From Paenibacillus_E allorhizoplanae (GTDB taxonomy: Bacteria; Bacillota; Bacilli; Paenibacillales; NBRC-103111): a stretch of DNA of 64,000 bases. The translations under genes and the position numbers were made by a program. The notes beneath the pieces are model-generated. The model had not been told where the DNA came from. It did not search any database and worked only from the letters and a program-made list of their open reading frames with translations. Below, piece by piece: positions 27,055 to 34,719 of this stretch. Every line of letters starts with the position of its first letter. Position 1 is the first letter of the stretch. Location: the NCBI RefSeq assembly GCF_927798215.1, contig NZ_CAKMMW010000017.1:62001-126000 (forward strand). Direction: 5' to 3'.

Positions 27055-27795
27055 ATGACTTTACGGTACAAAAGAGTCCTCATTAAACTGAGTGGCGGTG
27101 CTGTAGCAGGTGATAGCTCCTTCGGATTTGACCCTACACAGCTCGATCATATCGCCAATGAAATTATGACCGTCGTGAATTTAGGCGTTGAAGTGTGTCT
27201 TGTAATTGGTGGAGGTAATATTTTCCGCGGCAATATGGGCGAAAGCTGGGGCATCGAGAAAGCAGAGGCTGATAATATCGGCACGCTCGCGACGGTGATT
27301 AACAGCTTGATGCTGCGCGGGGTGTTGAAAGCGAAGACGGATGCTGAGGTGCGTGTTATGACAGCCATTCCGATCGCATCTGTGGCAGAGCCCTTCATTC
27401 GTTTACGAGCCATTCATCACTTGGAAAAAGGGTACATCGTCATTTTCGCCGGCGGAAATGGGCAGCCTTTCGTTACGACGGATTATCCGTCCGTGCAGCG
27501 TGCAATCGAAGTCAATTGCGATGCCATTCTCGTGGCCAAACAGGGCGTGGACGGTGTTTTCGACAAAGATCCGAAGCACCATCAGGAGGCGCTCCAGTAC
27601 AAATCTCTCCATTACAACGATGTGATTCAGCACAATTTGAAGGTGATGGATCAATCTGCTTTCATTCTAGCGCGGGACTACCATGTGCCGATTCATGTGT
27701 TCAATTTCGACAAGCCTGGCTCAATGAAGGACATCTGTGCGGGGCTGAATACGGGGACGATTATTAGCGCGTCATCTGAACTCATTTATCATTGA
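27055..27795 (+). CDS. UMP kinase (PyrH) family paralog, stand-alone
   Basis: 246 aa, the usual PyrH length. Amino-acid-kinase fold: VLIKLSGGAVAG, VIGGGNIFRG, GTLATVINSLMLRG, FAGGNGQPFVTTDY, QGVDGVFDKDPK, LKVMDQSAFILARD, HVFNFDKPGSMK and a closing GTII. It should phosphorylate UMP to UDP with ATP. The housekeeping pyrH normally sits in rpsB-tsf-pyrH-frr; here it is monocistronic, between terminators, so it is probably a second copy. LKVMD-AF-LARD-x-x-PI-VFN-x-x-KPG is closer to the proteobacterial consensus I recall than to that of Bacillus PyrH. LSGGA replaces the common LSGEA. The ATG at 27055 has GAGGGG 8 nt upstream. Confidence 0.85.
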   Translation: MTLRYKRVLIKLSGGAVAGDSSFGFDPTQLDHIANEIMTVVNLGVEVCLVIGGGNIFRGNMGESWGIEKAEADNIGTLATVINSLMLRGVLKAKTDAEVRVMTAIPIASVAEPFIRLRAIHHLEKGYIVIFAGGNGQPFVTTDYPSVQRAIEVNCDAILVAKQGVDGVFDKDPKHHQEALQYKSLHYNDVIQHNLKVMDQSAFILARDYHVPIHVFNFDKPGSMKDICAGLNTGTIISASSELIYH

Positions 27796-27932
27796 TCATT
27801 TTGCTTAACCTCCTCCATAGCTCCGTCGACCCATGGACTATTGCACCGTTGCACCAACGCATAATCGCAACTTTCCGGTCGCTGGCGCTCTCGGTTCTCG
27901 TGACAGGTATGAAGCAAGCCTCCTTTCATTGC

Positions 27933-27981
27933 AAAAAAGGATAGACAGCAGAAAGATCCGCTGTTCTATCCTTTTGTTTTT
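27933..27981. terminator. Bidirectional terminator between the UMP kinase paralog and a GNAT gene
   Basis: AAAAGGATAGACAGC pairs with GCTGTTCTATCCTTTT (one bulged base). T-runs occur on both sides; the minus-strand GNAT stop codon overlaps its right edge. Confidence 0.85.
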
Positions 27982-28861
27982 AAGCGCGTAGAAGCACGTA
28001 ATAGTCATTCGCGTTCTTCGTTGCAAATCCACAGGATTCATAGAGGCCGAGCGCTTTCTCATTCTCTACCGACACTTCCAGCTTGATATGCTCCGCTTGA
28101 TCTTGCTCTTTCAATGCGGTAATCGTTTGACTCAAAATCTGACGACCATACCCCTTACCCCTGGTTCCAGGCAACACGCAAAAACCATAAATAAATCCAC
28201 TAACACCCGGCTCCACCATGGCACCAAGCTTTCCAATCGGCTCTTTGTTTTCACCTAGTTCTGCGATCCACGTCCGTTCCTTGTCACCCGTAATGGTCTG
28301 CATAACATACTCACGTGTATCAGCTTCCGACATGTCGAAGCCTGACATATTCAGCTTAACTAACAGCTCCGTATCGGAACTATCTGCTAAGCGAATGCTC
28401 AACTCTGTTGGCGTGGAGGCAGGTGGGATGACCTGCTCTTTCAGCTCCATCACATACTCCGAAAATGAATACTCCGCGCCCAACTTGGTCAGAAAAGCCT
28501 TCCCGCTTTCCGAGCCACGCTCATTAATGAAAATAAGCTTAGGAACCTCTCTCTGGCTGCACACTTCCCTAGCCCTTTGAACAAGCTGCCTGAAAATTCC
28601 TCGGCGCCGCGCCTCTGGATGCACCATGCCGCTGATTTCCACTTCGGTAGATAAGAAGCTGTAAATAGCTAGAAAACCAACTATCCGGTCATTTTCATAA
28701 TAAACGAAATCGTTCGTCACGCCAGCAGGGCGGCTGGATAAGGTGCTCCAGTTTAATTTAATGTCAATGCCTTCATGCTTGTTACATAACTCCCATAGCG
28801 CTCGAACTTCCTCTAACTCTTCAGGAGATAATCCTGCTCTTGCATATATGCCTTGTTTCAT
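27980..28861 (-). CDS. Tandem GNAT-domain N-acetyltransferase
   Basis: 293 aa with two GNAT units. Unit 1 (about 1-145) has FVYYENDRIVGFLAIYSFLS and MVHPEARRRGIFRQLVQRA. Unit 2 (about 150-293) has IRLADSSDTELLVKLN, YGFCVLPGTRGKGYGRQILSQ with the intact R-G-K-G-Y-G acetyl-CoA loop, and VENEKALGLYESCGF. In unit 1 the loop reads R-R-R-G-I-F, so unit 2 is the likelier active site. The duplicated layout resembles MshD-like and other double-GNAT enzymes; substrate unknown. The ATG at 28861 has GGAGG 7 nt upstream. Divergent from the sigY-like operon. Confidence 0.87.
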   Translation of the reverse strand: MKQGIYARAGLSPEELEEVRALWELCNKHEGIDIKLNWSTLSSRPAGVTNDFVYYENDRIVGFLAIYSFLSTEVEISGMVHPEARRRGIFRQLVQRAREVCSQREVPKLIFINERGSESGKAFLTKLGAEYSFSEYVMELKEQVIPPASTPTELSIRLADSSDTELLVKLNMSGFDMSEADTREYVMQTITGDKERTWIAELGENKEPIGKLGAMVEPGVSGFIYGFCVLPGTRGKGYGRQILSQTITALKEQDQAEHIKLEVSVENEKALGLYESCGFATKNANDYYVLLRA

Positions 28862-28976
28862 ATGTTGTCCTCCATTAGTCATCTCATTCATATGGACTTA
28901 CCTGCTGTCATTATACATGTCTGAGCGCTGCCGTGGTAAGCTAATAAATCATTCTACATATTTTTTCGTGCAGCTG

Positions 28977-29002
28977 TGAACGGTATGCAGTAGCTATTCG
29001 TA
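28977..29002 (+). promoter_or_regulatory. Candidate ECF (sigY-type) promoter
   Basis: TGAACG (28977-28982), 16 nt, CGTA (28999-29002). This matches the general ECF pattern GAAC / CGT and, as I recall, the motif reported for Bacillus sigma-Y. It lies about 38 nt upstream of the TTG start of the sigma-factor gene itself, as expected for autoregulation. Confidence 0.6.
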
Positions 29003-29039
29003 CTATCTATGATATCAGACAGAGAGGGTGTTCAATCAC

Positions 29040-29564
29040 TTGGATGAGAATGAATTCATTCGTCGAGCCATGTTAGGCGACACCGCAGCTCTGTCTCAGC
29101 TTCTGCAGAAGCATTATGCATTTGTGTATAAATATGTGGTCAAAATCACGCTGAATCCCTCCCAAGCTGAGGATCTTACGCAAGAAACGATGGTCCGATG
29201 TATCGAAAAAATAAAGCTCTACAACGGGACTTCAAAGTTCTCGTCCTGGTTAATCACCATCGCCACACGATTGATGATCGATCAGGGCAGACGTCGACTC
29301 TGGGAGCGCAAGTGGCAGGAGAAAGAGCAGCAGCAATCCTTACGCCAACTGCAATGGCAGACAGCATATCACACCGATGACGCTTGGCCGGAAGTGTTAG
29401 ATGCCTTGGCCGACATGCCGCGTGAGAGTCGTATTCCGCTCATTCTCAAGCATTACTACGGTTACACCTATGAAGAAATTGGCGGCATGCTCGCCATCGC
29501 GGAGGGCACCGTGAAATCTCGGGTGCACCATGCATTAAAACAACTACGGAAGGAGCTGAAGTAG
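29040..29564 (+). CDS. sigY: ECF RNA polymerase sigma factor, SigY-like
   Basis: 174 aa. Region 2 is visible as YKYVVKITLNPSQAEDLTQE, FSSWLITIATRLMIDQGRRR; region 4 as MPRESRIPLILKHYYGYTYE and EIGGMLAIAEGTVKSRVHHA. Length and sequence fit the SigY group. It would direct polymerase to GAAC/CGT promoters, and one such site lies in front of its own gene. A TTG at 29040 is favoured because AGGGTG ends 9 nt upstream; a GTG at 29028 would leave no room for a ribosome site. The next two genes are read in the same direction, the first starting directly after the stop codon (TAGATG), as in sigY-yxlC of Bacillus. Confidence 0.85.
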   Translation: MDENEFIRRAMLGDTAALSQLLQKHYAFVYKYVVKITLNPSQAEDLTQETMVRCIEKIKLYNGTSKFSSWLITIATRLMIDQGRRRLWERKWQEKEQQQSLRQLQWQTAYHTDDAWPEVLDALADMPRESRIPLILKHYYGYTYEEIGGMLAIAEGTVKSRVHHALKQLRKELK

Positions 29565-29963
29565 ATGGCTGATGAGTTGCACAAGCGGCGGCAAGCAGAG
29601 ATGCTTGGAGGAGAGGCGGCGAAGCAGGACGACGGAGAGCAGACGAGCGAGGAGCTGGCCGATGAAATAACCTCTCGCAAGCTGCGTGAAGGGCTGGATC
29701 TGATTGAGGCTGCAGTCCACGTGCCAACGCCGAGCGCCGCATGGTTTGATCAGCAAATTGCCGCCGCGAAGCTCCAACGGAAATCCAAACTGATGCGCGA
29801 TCTAGTGATCCTATGGATCAGCGCGATGCTTTCGTTTTATGTGTTATATCTTACGGTAACAGCTCAGCCGGTTGCCTTCCTCTCCATCCAAGCCGCGGCC
29901 ATATTGGTTCCGTTAGCTTGGCTAATCCTAAGAAAGCAGGTGGACTCTCATGACACCAACTGA
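29565..29963 (+). CDS. yxlC: YxlC-like membrane protein, probable anti-sigma component
   Basis: 132 aa. A charged N-terminal half (KRRQAEMLGGEAAKQDDGEQ) is followed by two helices, DLVILWISAMLSFYVLYLTV and VAFLSIQAAAILVPLAWLIL. Size, topology and position right after the sigma gene match YxlC, which in Bacillus helps hold SigY inactive; sequence similarity alone would be weak evidence. The start ATG touches the sigma stop codon and has AAGGAG 9 nt upstream. Overlaps the next gene by 14 nt. Confidence 0.7.
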   Translation: MADELHKRRQAEMLGGEAAKQDDGEQTSEELADEITSRKLREGLDLIEAAVHVPTPSAAWFDQQIAAAKLQRKSKLMRDLVILWISAMLSFYVLYLTVTAQPVAFLSIQAAAILVPLAWLILRKQVDSHDTN

Positions 29964-30162
29964 ATCTAAATTCGATCAACTGCCCCTTTGGGCATGGATC
30001 GGTATCGCATTGATTTTACTCGTACAAAGCACATGGCTGTACATTGACTCCCGCAGGCGTGGCGCTCGCCACCCTTGGTTTTGGGGCATTTGGGGCATTG
30101 TTCAAGCCCCGGTTCCCACGATTGTTTATCTGTTCGCGGTGCGTAAGATTCACCGGAAATGA
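29950..30162 (+). CDS. Small two-helix membrane protein, YxlD/YxlE-like
   Basis: 70 aa: LPLWAWIGIALILLVQSTWL is the first helix, then IDSRRRGARHPWFWGIWGIV and a second helix reaching TIVYLF, with a basic tail. The pattern resembles phospholipase-D N-terminal-like (PLDc_N) membrane proteins encoded in sigY operons. It overlaps yxlC by 14 nt, with AGGTGG before its ATG, so it is the third gene of the operon. The ABC genes (yxlF, yxlG) that follow in Bacillus are absent here; a terminator comes next. Confidence 0.7.
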   Translation: MTPTESKFDQLPLWAWIGIALILLVQSTWLYIDSRRRGARHPWFWGIWGIVQAPVPTIVYLFAVRKIHRK

Positions 30163-30178
30163 ATGACGTATTACCGTT

Positions 30179-30208
30179 ACGGTTGCCTTCCAGGGCAGCC
30201 GTTTTTTA
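30179..30208 (+). terminator. Rho-independent terminator closing the sigY-like operon
   Basis: Stem ACGGTTGCC / GGCAGCCGT (one G-U), loop TTCCA-type, T6 tract; starts 16 nt after the last stop codon. Confidence 0.88.
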
Positions 30209-30270
30209 TTTCCAATTCAACATCCATATTGACTTCCTTTGGTCGAGTGAGCTATGATTTGGTTGTTATT

Positions 30271-30302
30271 TTACTAACTTAGTAAATTAGTAATTTAGTA
30301 AA
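30271..30302 (+). promoter_or_regulatory. Tandem 8-bp TTAGTAA repeats, candidate operator
   Basis: Four adjoining 8-mers: TTACTAAC, TTAGTAAA, TTAGTAAT, TTAGTAAA. The first two also form an inverted repeat, TTACTAA-C-TTAGTAA. The tract ends 27 nt before the start of the DHA3-type MFS gene, where a repressor site would be expected. Confidence 0.5.
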
Positions 30303-30329
30303 TACTACTCGAAAGGACTGAAAACATCA

Positions 30330-31535
30330 TTGTTAACCAATCGTTATGTACGTACCATTCTCCTGTCCCGTGTGCTCCTACAGCTCGGTATTTGGATACG
30401 AAATTTCGCTATCCTCCTCTATATCTCGGATATTACCCATAATAATCCGCAGTATGTATCCTTGATTTCCGTTGTAGAGACAGCGCCTATTTTCATCTTC
30501 GCCTTCATTGGCGGTACATTCGCGGATCGTTGGCGTCCGAAGCTAACCATGGTTTGGTGTGATTTCATATCCGCCATTACCGTGTTCATCGTGCTGCTTG
30601 CTGTACGCTCCGGCTCTTGGTACGCTTTGCTGGTGGGGACGTTTATTTCCGCGAGTTTATCGCAGTTCTCTCAACCGTCTGCCATGAAGCTCTACAAAAA
30701 GAATGTACCCGCGGATGGGCTCCAAGGTGTCATGGCAATGTCGCAATCCCTTGTAGCTATTTTCATGGTCTTGGGACCCGCCATCGGTACATTTATCTAT
30801 CTGAAATATGGCATTGAGGCTTCGCTCATCCTCACGGGTGTGCTGTTCTTAGGTTCATCACTTGTGCTTACTTCCCTCCCGAAAGACGACGAAGAAGAAG
30901 TCTCCTCGGGGAGCAGCAACTTCTTGAAGGAGCTCACGTCTGGCCTGCGATATGTGCAATCCAATCGTGCACTTCGAACACTAAGCCTCACCTTCGGTGT
31001 CACGGGTTTAGCGGCGGGTCTAGTTCAACCACTCGCGATATTCATTGCTATTGAGAAATTAGGATTAAGCAAAGAGTCTCTCCAATGGTTTATGATGGCC
31101 AATGGGGCCGCTATGCTCATCGGCGGGATTGTTATTATGGGGATTGCGAAGAAGGTTAAACCACAGTTTTTGCTTGCCACTGGTTTACTCGTCAGTGCCC
31201 TCTGCACAATTGGTGTTGGAGCCTCTACTCTCGTATCCGTGACGCTGATCCTACAGATCGTAAGTGGCTTGTTCTATCCCTGTATCCATGTCGGTATTCA
31301 AACCCTGATTATGCGGAACACTGAGGGGCCGTTCATGGGGCGAGTTGGCGGAGCGATTACGCCGATTTTTATGGGGATGATGCTGATAGGCATGGCTTTA
31401 TCCGGTTATTTGAAGGATTCGACATCGTTATTTACCGTCTATGTTTTGAGTGGGTGTTTACTGTTCGCGGGGGTCGTGTTGCTTGGCCCGCTTCTTAAGA
31501 AAAAGCAAGCAAGTGCGAAGCAACAGGCTATGTAG
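30330..31535 (+). CDS. MFS transporter, DHA3 / macrolide-efflux-like
   Basis: 401 aa, about 12 helices. NRYVRTILLSRVLLQLGIWI and FAFIGGTFADRWRPKLTMVW place it near the DHA3 (MefA-like) exporters; a charged central loop is visible (LPKDDEEEVSSGSSN). A TTG start at 30330 is the only start codon near the 5' end of this frame; AAAGGA is 12 nt upstream, a wide spacing. A tandem TTAGTAA tract lies immediately in front and may bind a repressor. Substrate unknown. Confidence 0.85.
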   Translation: MLTNRYVRTILLSRVLLQLGIWIRNFAILLYISDITHNNPQYVSLISVVETAPIFIFAFIGGTFADRWRPKLTMVWCDFISAITVFIVLLAVRSGSWYALLVGTFISASLSQFSQPSAMKLYKKNVPADGLQGVMAMSQSLVAIFMVLGPAIGTFIYLKYGIEASLILTGVLFLGSSLVLTSLPKDDEEEVSSGSSNFLKELTSGLRYVQSNRALRTLSLTFGVTGLAAGLVQPLAIFIAIEKLGLSKESLQWFMMANGAAMLIGGIVIMGIAKKVKPQFLLATGLLVSALCTIGVGASTLVSVTLILQIVSGLFYPCIHVGIQTLIMRNTEGPFMGRVGGAITPIFMGMMLIGMALSGYLKDSTSLFTVYVLSGCLLFAGVVLLGPLLKKKQASAKQQAM

Positions 31536-31601
31536 GAAATGATGGCGGCATCCGTGTTTTGCCAGGTGTTCTACATCTGCGTTAAATCTGCTCCAAAGCG
31601 A

Positions 31602-31735
31602 TTAGATGGATTTTCTCCAGCTAAATTCCCCGATAAGAGCTCATTCCTTGAAATAACTGGATTTCCTCCCGGTAATCCACCCTGTTTAGAGACTTCAGGG
31701 AAAAGCGGCAAAATAGATGGAGGTTTTCCAGTTAT
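31602..31735. repeat. Intergenic palindromic-module repeat, copy A (three modules)
   Basis: Three 23-bp modules (9-bp arm, 5-bp centre, 9-bp arm) start at 31602, 31653 and 31713, so 51 and 60 bp apart. Arms: TTAGATGGA/TCCAGCTAA, ATAACTGGA/TCCCGGTAA, ATAGATGGA/TCCAGTTAT. No fourth module follows. The copy fills the gap between two convergent genes (MFS and AraC), and the middle spacer contains CCTGTTTAG and TTCAGGG, also present in copy C. Confidence 0.75.
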
Positions 31736-31883
31736 CCTTTCGGTTGAGGTACGAAGTGCCAGAGATATCGGGTGACGCGCAGCTGCCGAGTATCCAATCC
31801 CGCAGTTGCGCAATCGCATAGGCGGTAAAGTGCCTGCGAAGAATCTGCCCCTTCCTTGCACTCGCCCGCCACCACTCCTCCCA

Positions 31884-32747
31884 TCACTTTACCCGCTTCC
31901 CTAGCACATACTCCTCCGGAGTCTGCCCTAGGATCGACTTGAAATCCTTAATAAAATGCGACTGATCGTGATAGCCAAGGTCCATCGAAAGCTTAGCCCA
32001 GTTGTGCGTGTCGTTTCCATCAGTGGTTTCCGCTGCGTTTTGGATGCGGGCGATTTTGATAACCCATTTCGGGCTGACACCAACATACTGGTCGAAGAGG
32101 CGTTGCAGCGTGCGGATATTCATCTGAAAATGTTCGCATATCGCATCAACCTTGGTAATGTCGGGTTGCCCATAAATATAATCTACGATTTGGTTAACTA
32201 CTAGAACCTGTTCATCCTGCGCTGGAAGCTTCGAACGAATCATGCTTTCAACCAGACGAATGTTCCGCCTATCGTCACTATGGTTAAACACCTGAGCTTC
32301 TAAAGAACGAGGGTCAGTGTCAAAAACATCCCTAATACTTAACGGATTGTCTAGCATGCTAGATACGTTTTCTTTGACAAAAGGGTAGAAGCCGCCCGGC
32401 TTAAACTTCACGCCGAACACACTCCCCTGACCTTCCAGGTGATGTCCGTATTTCTCTTTGCCAGGTCCGAAAATGGCCGTGCGATCTGGCTCCACAACGA
32501 GATTCACGCAAGGATTGGGAATAACATGCTGTGTATAGGGTTCTTTTCCGACTAGGTCCCATCTGACAACCCAATAATGCCGAACGAAAAAGGCTACATC
32601 CTCAGCAGGTGCATACCGACAAAGTTGAAATTTGTGCCCACCTTGCTGAAAATTGATGATACCCAAGCTAGGTAACGGGGGGCTTGAAGCTGGCGTCGCT
32701 TTCGTCCCTAGACTCGTACTCGGATTTGGATTCGGATTCGTAGGCAT
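31884..32747 (-). CDS. AraC-family transcriptional regulator
   Basis: 287 aa. N-terminal ligand domain of the DUF6597 type (CRYAPAEDVAFFVRHYWVVR, HVIPNPCVNLVVEP, GVKFKPGGFYPF); the C-terminal AraC helix-turn-helix pair is seen in KVDAICEHFQMNIRTLQRLF and LGYHDQSHFIKDFKSILGQT, followed by PEEYVL. Start ATG at 32747 with AAGGAG 8-9 nt upstream; the frame is open to 32789. Divergent from the SRPBCC gene 92 nt away, a pairing that suggests it controls that gene. Confidence 0.88.
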   Translation of the reverse strand: MPTNPNPNPSTSLGTKATPASSPPLPSLGIINFQQGGHKFQLCRYAPAEDVAFFVRHYWVVRWDLVGKEPYTQHVIPNPCVNLVVEPDRTAIFGPGKEKYGHHLEGQGSVFGVKFKPGGFYPFVKENVSSMLDNPLSIRDVFDTDPRSLEAQVFNHSDDRRNIRLVESMIRSKLPAQDEQVLVVNQIVDYIYGQPDITKVDAICEHFQMNIRTLQRLFDQYVGVSPKWVIKIARIQNAAETTDGNDTHNWAKLSMDLGYHDQSHFIKDFKSILGQTPEEYVLGKRVK

Positions 32748-32839
32748 ATCGAACACTCCTTGTCGCGTTTTTACAATACATGGGAACAACAGTTGCCGTA
32801 TGATAGGTAGGATTACAGAAGCGAAGGAGTCGAGCGGTT

Positions 32840-33289
32840 ATGGAGCTAAAGTATGAATTTTATATTGGTGCAAGTACAAAGCAAGTTTGGGATATTCTCA
32901 TCACACCAGAGGGTACTCGGCAAATTTTATTTGGCAGCGTGCTGCATTCAACCTTTGAAATTGGCTCGGACTATTCCTATATTGGCCCTGGTCAAGATGG
33001 CGATGAGACGGTTCATGTGTATGGCAAAATTTTGGCCTATGAGCCTGAGAAATTACTTAGCTGTACCGAGCATGCAGGTCCTTCCTATCGGGAGAACCAC
33101 GCAGAGTTTGAATCACGTATGACAATTACCCTAGACACGGTTGGAAACTGTACGAAATTGACGCTTGTGAACGATCAATGGACACCAGACCACCCTAGCT
33201 TTGAGTCTACTAAGGCCAGCTGGTGGATGATTCTCAGCAATATCAAGACACTAGCCGAGACGGGTAAAACGCTAGATTTCGGTTGGTAG
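32840..33289 (+). CDS. SRPBCC (AHSA1-like) domain protein
   Basis: 149 aa. The pattern YEFYIGASTKQVWDILITPE at the start, YGKILAYEPEKLLSCTEHAG, SRMTITLDTVGNCTKLTLVN and SWWMILSNIKTLAETGKTLD at the end fits the AHSA1/START-like fold: a helix-grip cavity that binds hydrophobic ligands. AAGGAG lies 10 nt before the ATG. Divergent from an AraC gene, single transcript ended by a terminator at 33313. Ligand and role unknown. Confidence 0.85.
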   Translation: MELKYEFYIGASTKQVWDILITPEGTRQILFGSVLHSTFEIGSDYSYIGPGQDGDETVHVYGKILAYEPEKLLSCTEHAGPSYRENHAEFESRMTITLDTVGNCTKLTLVNDQWTPDHPSFESTKASWWMILSNIKTLAETGKTLDFGW

Positions 33290-33312
33290 ACTTGTAACCT
33301 AGAAAGAAATAC

Positions 33313-33336
33313 AGGAGTCCATCTGGACTCCTTTTT
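33313..33336 (+). terminator. Rho-independent terminator after the SRPBCC gene
   Basis: Perfect stem AGGAGTCC / GGACTCCT with loop ATCT, then T5. Confidence 0.92.
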
Positions 33337-33353
33337 GCATAGCTCAACACCAA

Positions 33354-34025
33354 TTACAATGGCATCAGTGCCAGCTTCTCCTTACCTTCCAAACCATCAA
33401 CCATCGCTTCCCACGCATGTGGCTTATTCGCAAGTACCGCATAATACCGCCGCAAGAATTTCGCCACCAACGCCGCACTAATCTCCACCTGATCTTCATC
33501 CGTTGGCAGGAAACAAAGATCCAGCTCCTCGACAGCTTCCCCATTGTTCTCCCAGGATGGGTGTACATAGGGGAAATCAATCCGCTTATAGCCAAGATGC
33601 GACAGCACCTCACGTCGAACGTAAGGGTCCATCGGCTTCACGCCGCCAAAAGCATGTCCCTCAATCCGATACGGATCGTAAATCTCAGCGAACATCCCTA
33701 CCATCGGTTTACCCGATTCTGCCGCAAGTCGCTCAAGGTCCTGCCAGCGTTTTCTCGCTAGAAACCGTCCAATCCCAAGCCCCGCCCCACCGATAATGGT
33801 GAAATCCGTCATTGCCACTTGCCAATCCTCGTAATAGCGGTACTCCGTCGTACCGACCACTTTACCTTCATGCACAGCAACAAAAACGCGAATGCCCGGG
33901 TCTTCTAACGGCTCTTTCCACAAGGGATAATCCAGCACTTCCTCCGGCGGAAATACCTCTTTCATTAAATCGTGCATCGATCGGAACAACGGATCCTCAA
34001 TGCTTGTTATACGTATGAATTCCAT
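33354..34025 (-). CDS. GNAT-like acetyltransferase domain protein
   Basis: 223 aa. EFIRITSIEDPLFRSMHDLM, VFVAVHEGKVVGTTEYRYYE and TIIGGAGLGIGRFLARKRWQ (a loose R/Q-x-x-G-x-G/A loop) suggest a diverged GNAT; the long C-terminal part (GGVKPMDPYVRREVL, DQVEISAALVAKFLRRYYAV) has no motif I know. The acetyl-CoA loop G-A-G-L-G-I-G lacks the usual basic residue, so activity is uncertain. Last gene of a four-gene minus-strand operon; the next gene upstream ends 9 nt away. The start at 34025 has GAGGAG about 13 nt upstream. Confidence 0.7.
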   Translation of the reverse strand: MEFIRITSIEDPLFRSMHDLMKEVFPPEEVLDYPLWKEPLEDPGIRVFVAVHEGKVVGTTEYRYYEDWQVAMTDFTIIGGAGLGIGRFLARKRWQDLERLAAESGKPMVGMFAEIYDPYRIEGHAFGGVKPMDPYVRREVLSHLGYKRIDFPYVHPSWENNGEAVEELDLCFLPTDEDQVEISAALVAKFLRRYYAVLANKPHAWEAMVDGLEGKEKLALMPL

Positions 34026-34034
34026 AAGGTCAAC

Positions 34035-34715
34035 TCACTCCTCTTTGTAATATGTAAAAGGATTCCGCCACTCCATCAACAGCGCATGATTCAGCGATTC
34101 CTCATCTTCCAAATACCCCGTAACCACGCCCACTGGCGTCCGGCCACATCTTAGCAAAAAAGTGATCACCGGGTCCTTCATCGTCCCCGCCATCACGGCT
34201 GACACATAGCTATCTGCACTCATCGCTTCAGCTACCTTGTGGTAACCAGGCATCCGCCCGCCTCCAAGCAACCTTACCAACCCTAACTGAACGACGACTT
34301 CATACATGGACTGCATAAGCCACTTGCCTAACCCAAGCTTGCGATACGCTGGCATAATGCAAACATCCACAATGTAGAGTGTGTCCCCGTCTGGACGATG
34401 TGTGCGGATGGATCCACTATCCGTTACGGTTGACCAACTATGATCAGCGCTAGCCGCCATATCCTCACTGTCCACACGCAGTCCCGTAATTGAACCTACA
34501 ACCTGACCCGCCACTTCCACACACAACGCGCCCTCGGGAAACCGAGTCACATGCTCCGTCAATTGTTCTTTCGTCCACCAAAGCTCAGAGGGAAAGGGAG
34601 GTGGAAAACTCGCCTGCTGAACAGCAATCAGCGCATCGAAATCTGCCACGCCATAAGTGCGAATGATCGCCTCCACGGGGGTATCACCATCGAAAACATA
34701 GAGATGTTTTCTCAT
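34035..34715 (-). CDS. GNAT acetyltransferase, matching the N-terminal half of YhcX-type GNAT-nitrilase fusions
   Basis: 226 aa. DFDALIAVQQASFPPPFPSE, RFPEGALCVEVAGQVVGSIT, IVDVCIMPAYRKLGLGKWLM (R-x-x-G-L-G, acetyl-CoA loop) and the tail GYLEDEESLNHALLMEWRNP. The order of these segments matches the GNAT half of Bacillus YhcX-like bifunctional proteins, in which it is fused to a carbon-nitrogen hydrolase. Here the hydrolase is a separate gene just upstream. The ATG at 34715 lies 4 nt after the hydrolase stop codon (TGATGTTATG), so translation is probably coupled. Substrate unknown. Confidence 0.8.
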   Translation of the reverse strand: MRKHLYVFDGDTPVEAIIRTYGVADFDALIAVQQASFPPPFPSELWWTKEQLTEHVTRFPEGALCVEVAGQVVGSITGLRVDSEDMAASADHSWSTVTDSGSIRTHRPDGDTLYIVDVCIMPAYRKLGLGKWLMQSMYEVVVQLGLVRLLGGGRMPGYHKVAEAMSADSYVSAVMAGTMKDPVITFLLRCGRTPVGVVTGYLEDEESLNHALLMEWRNPFTYYKEE

Positions 34716-34719
34716 AACA

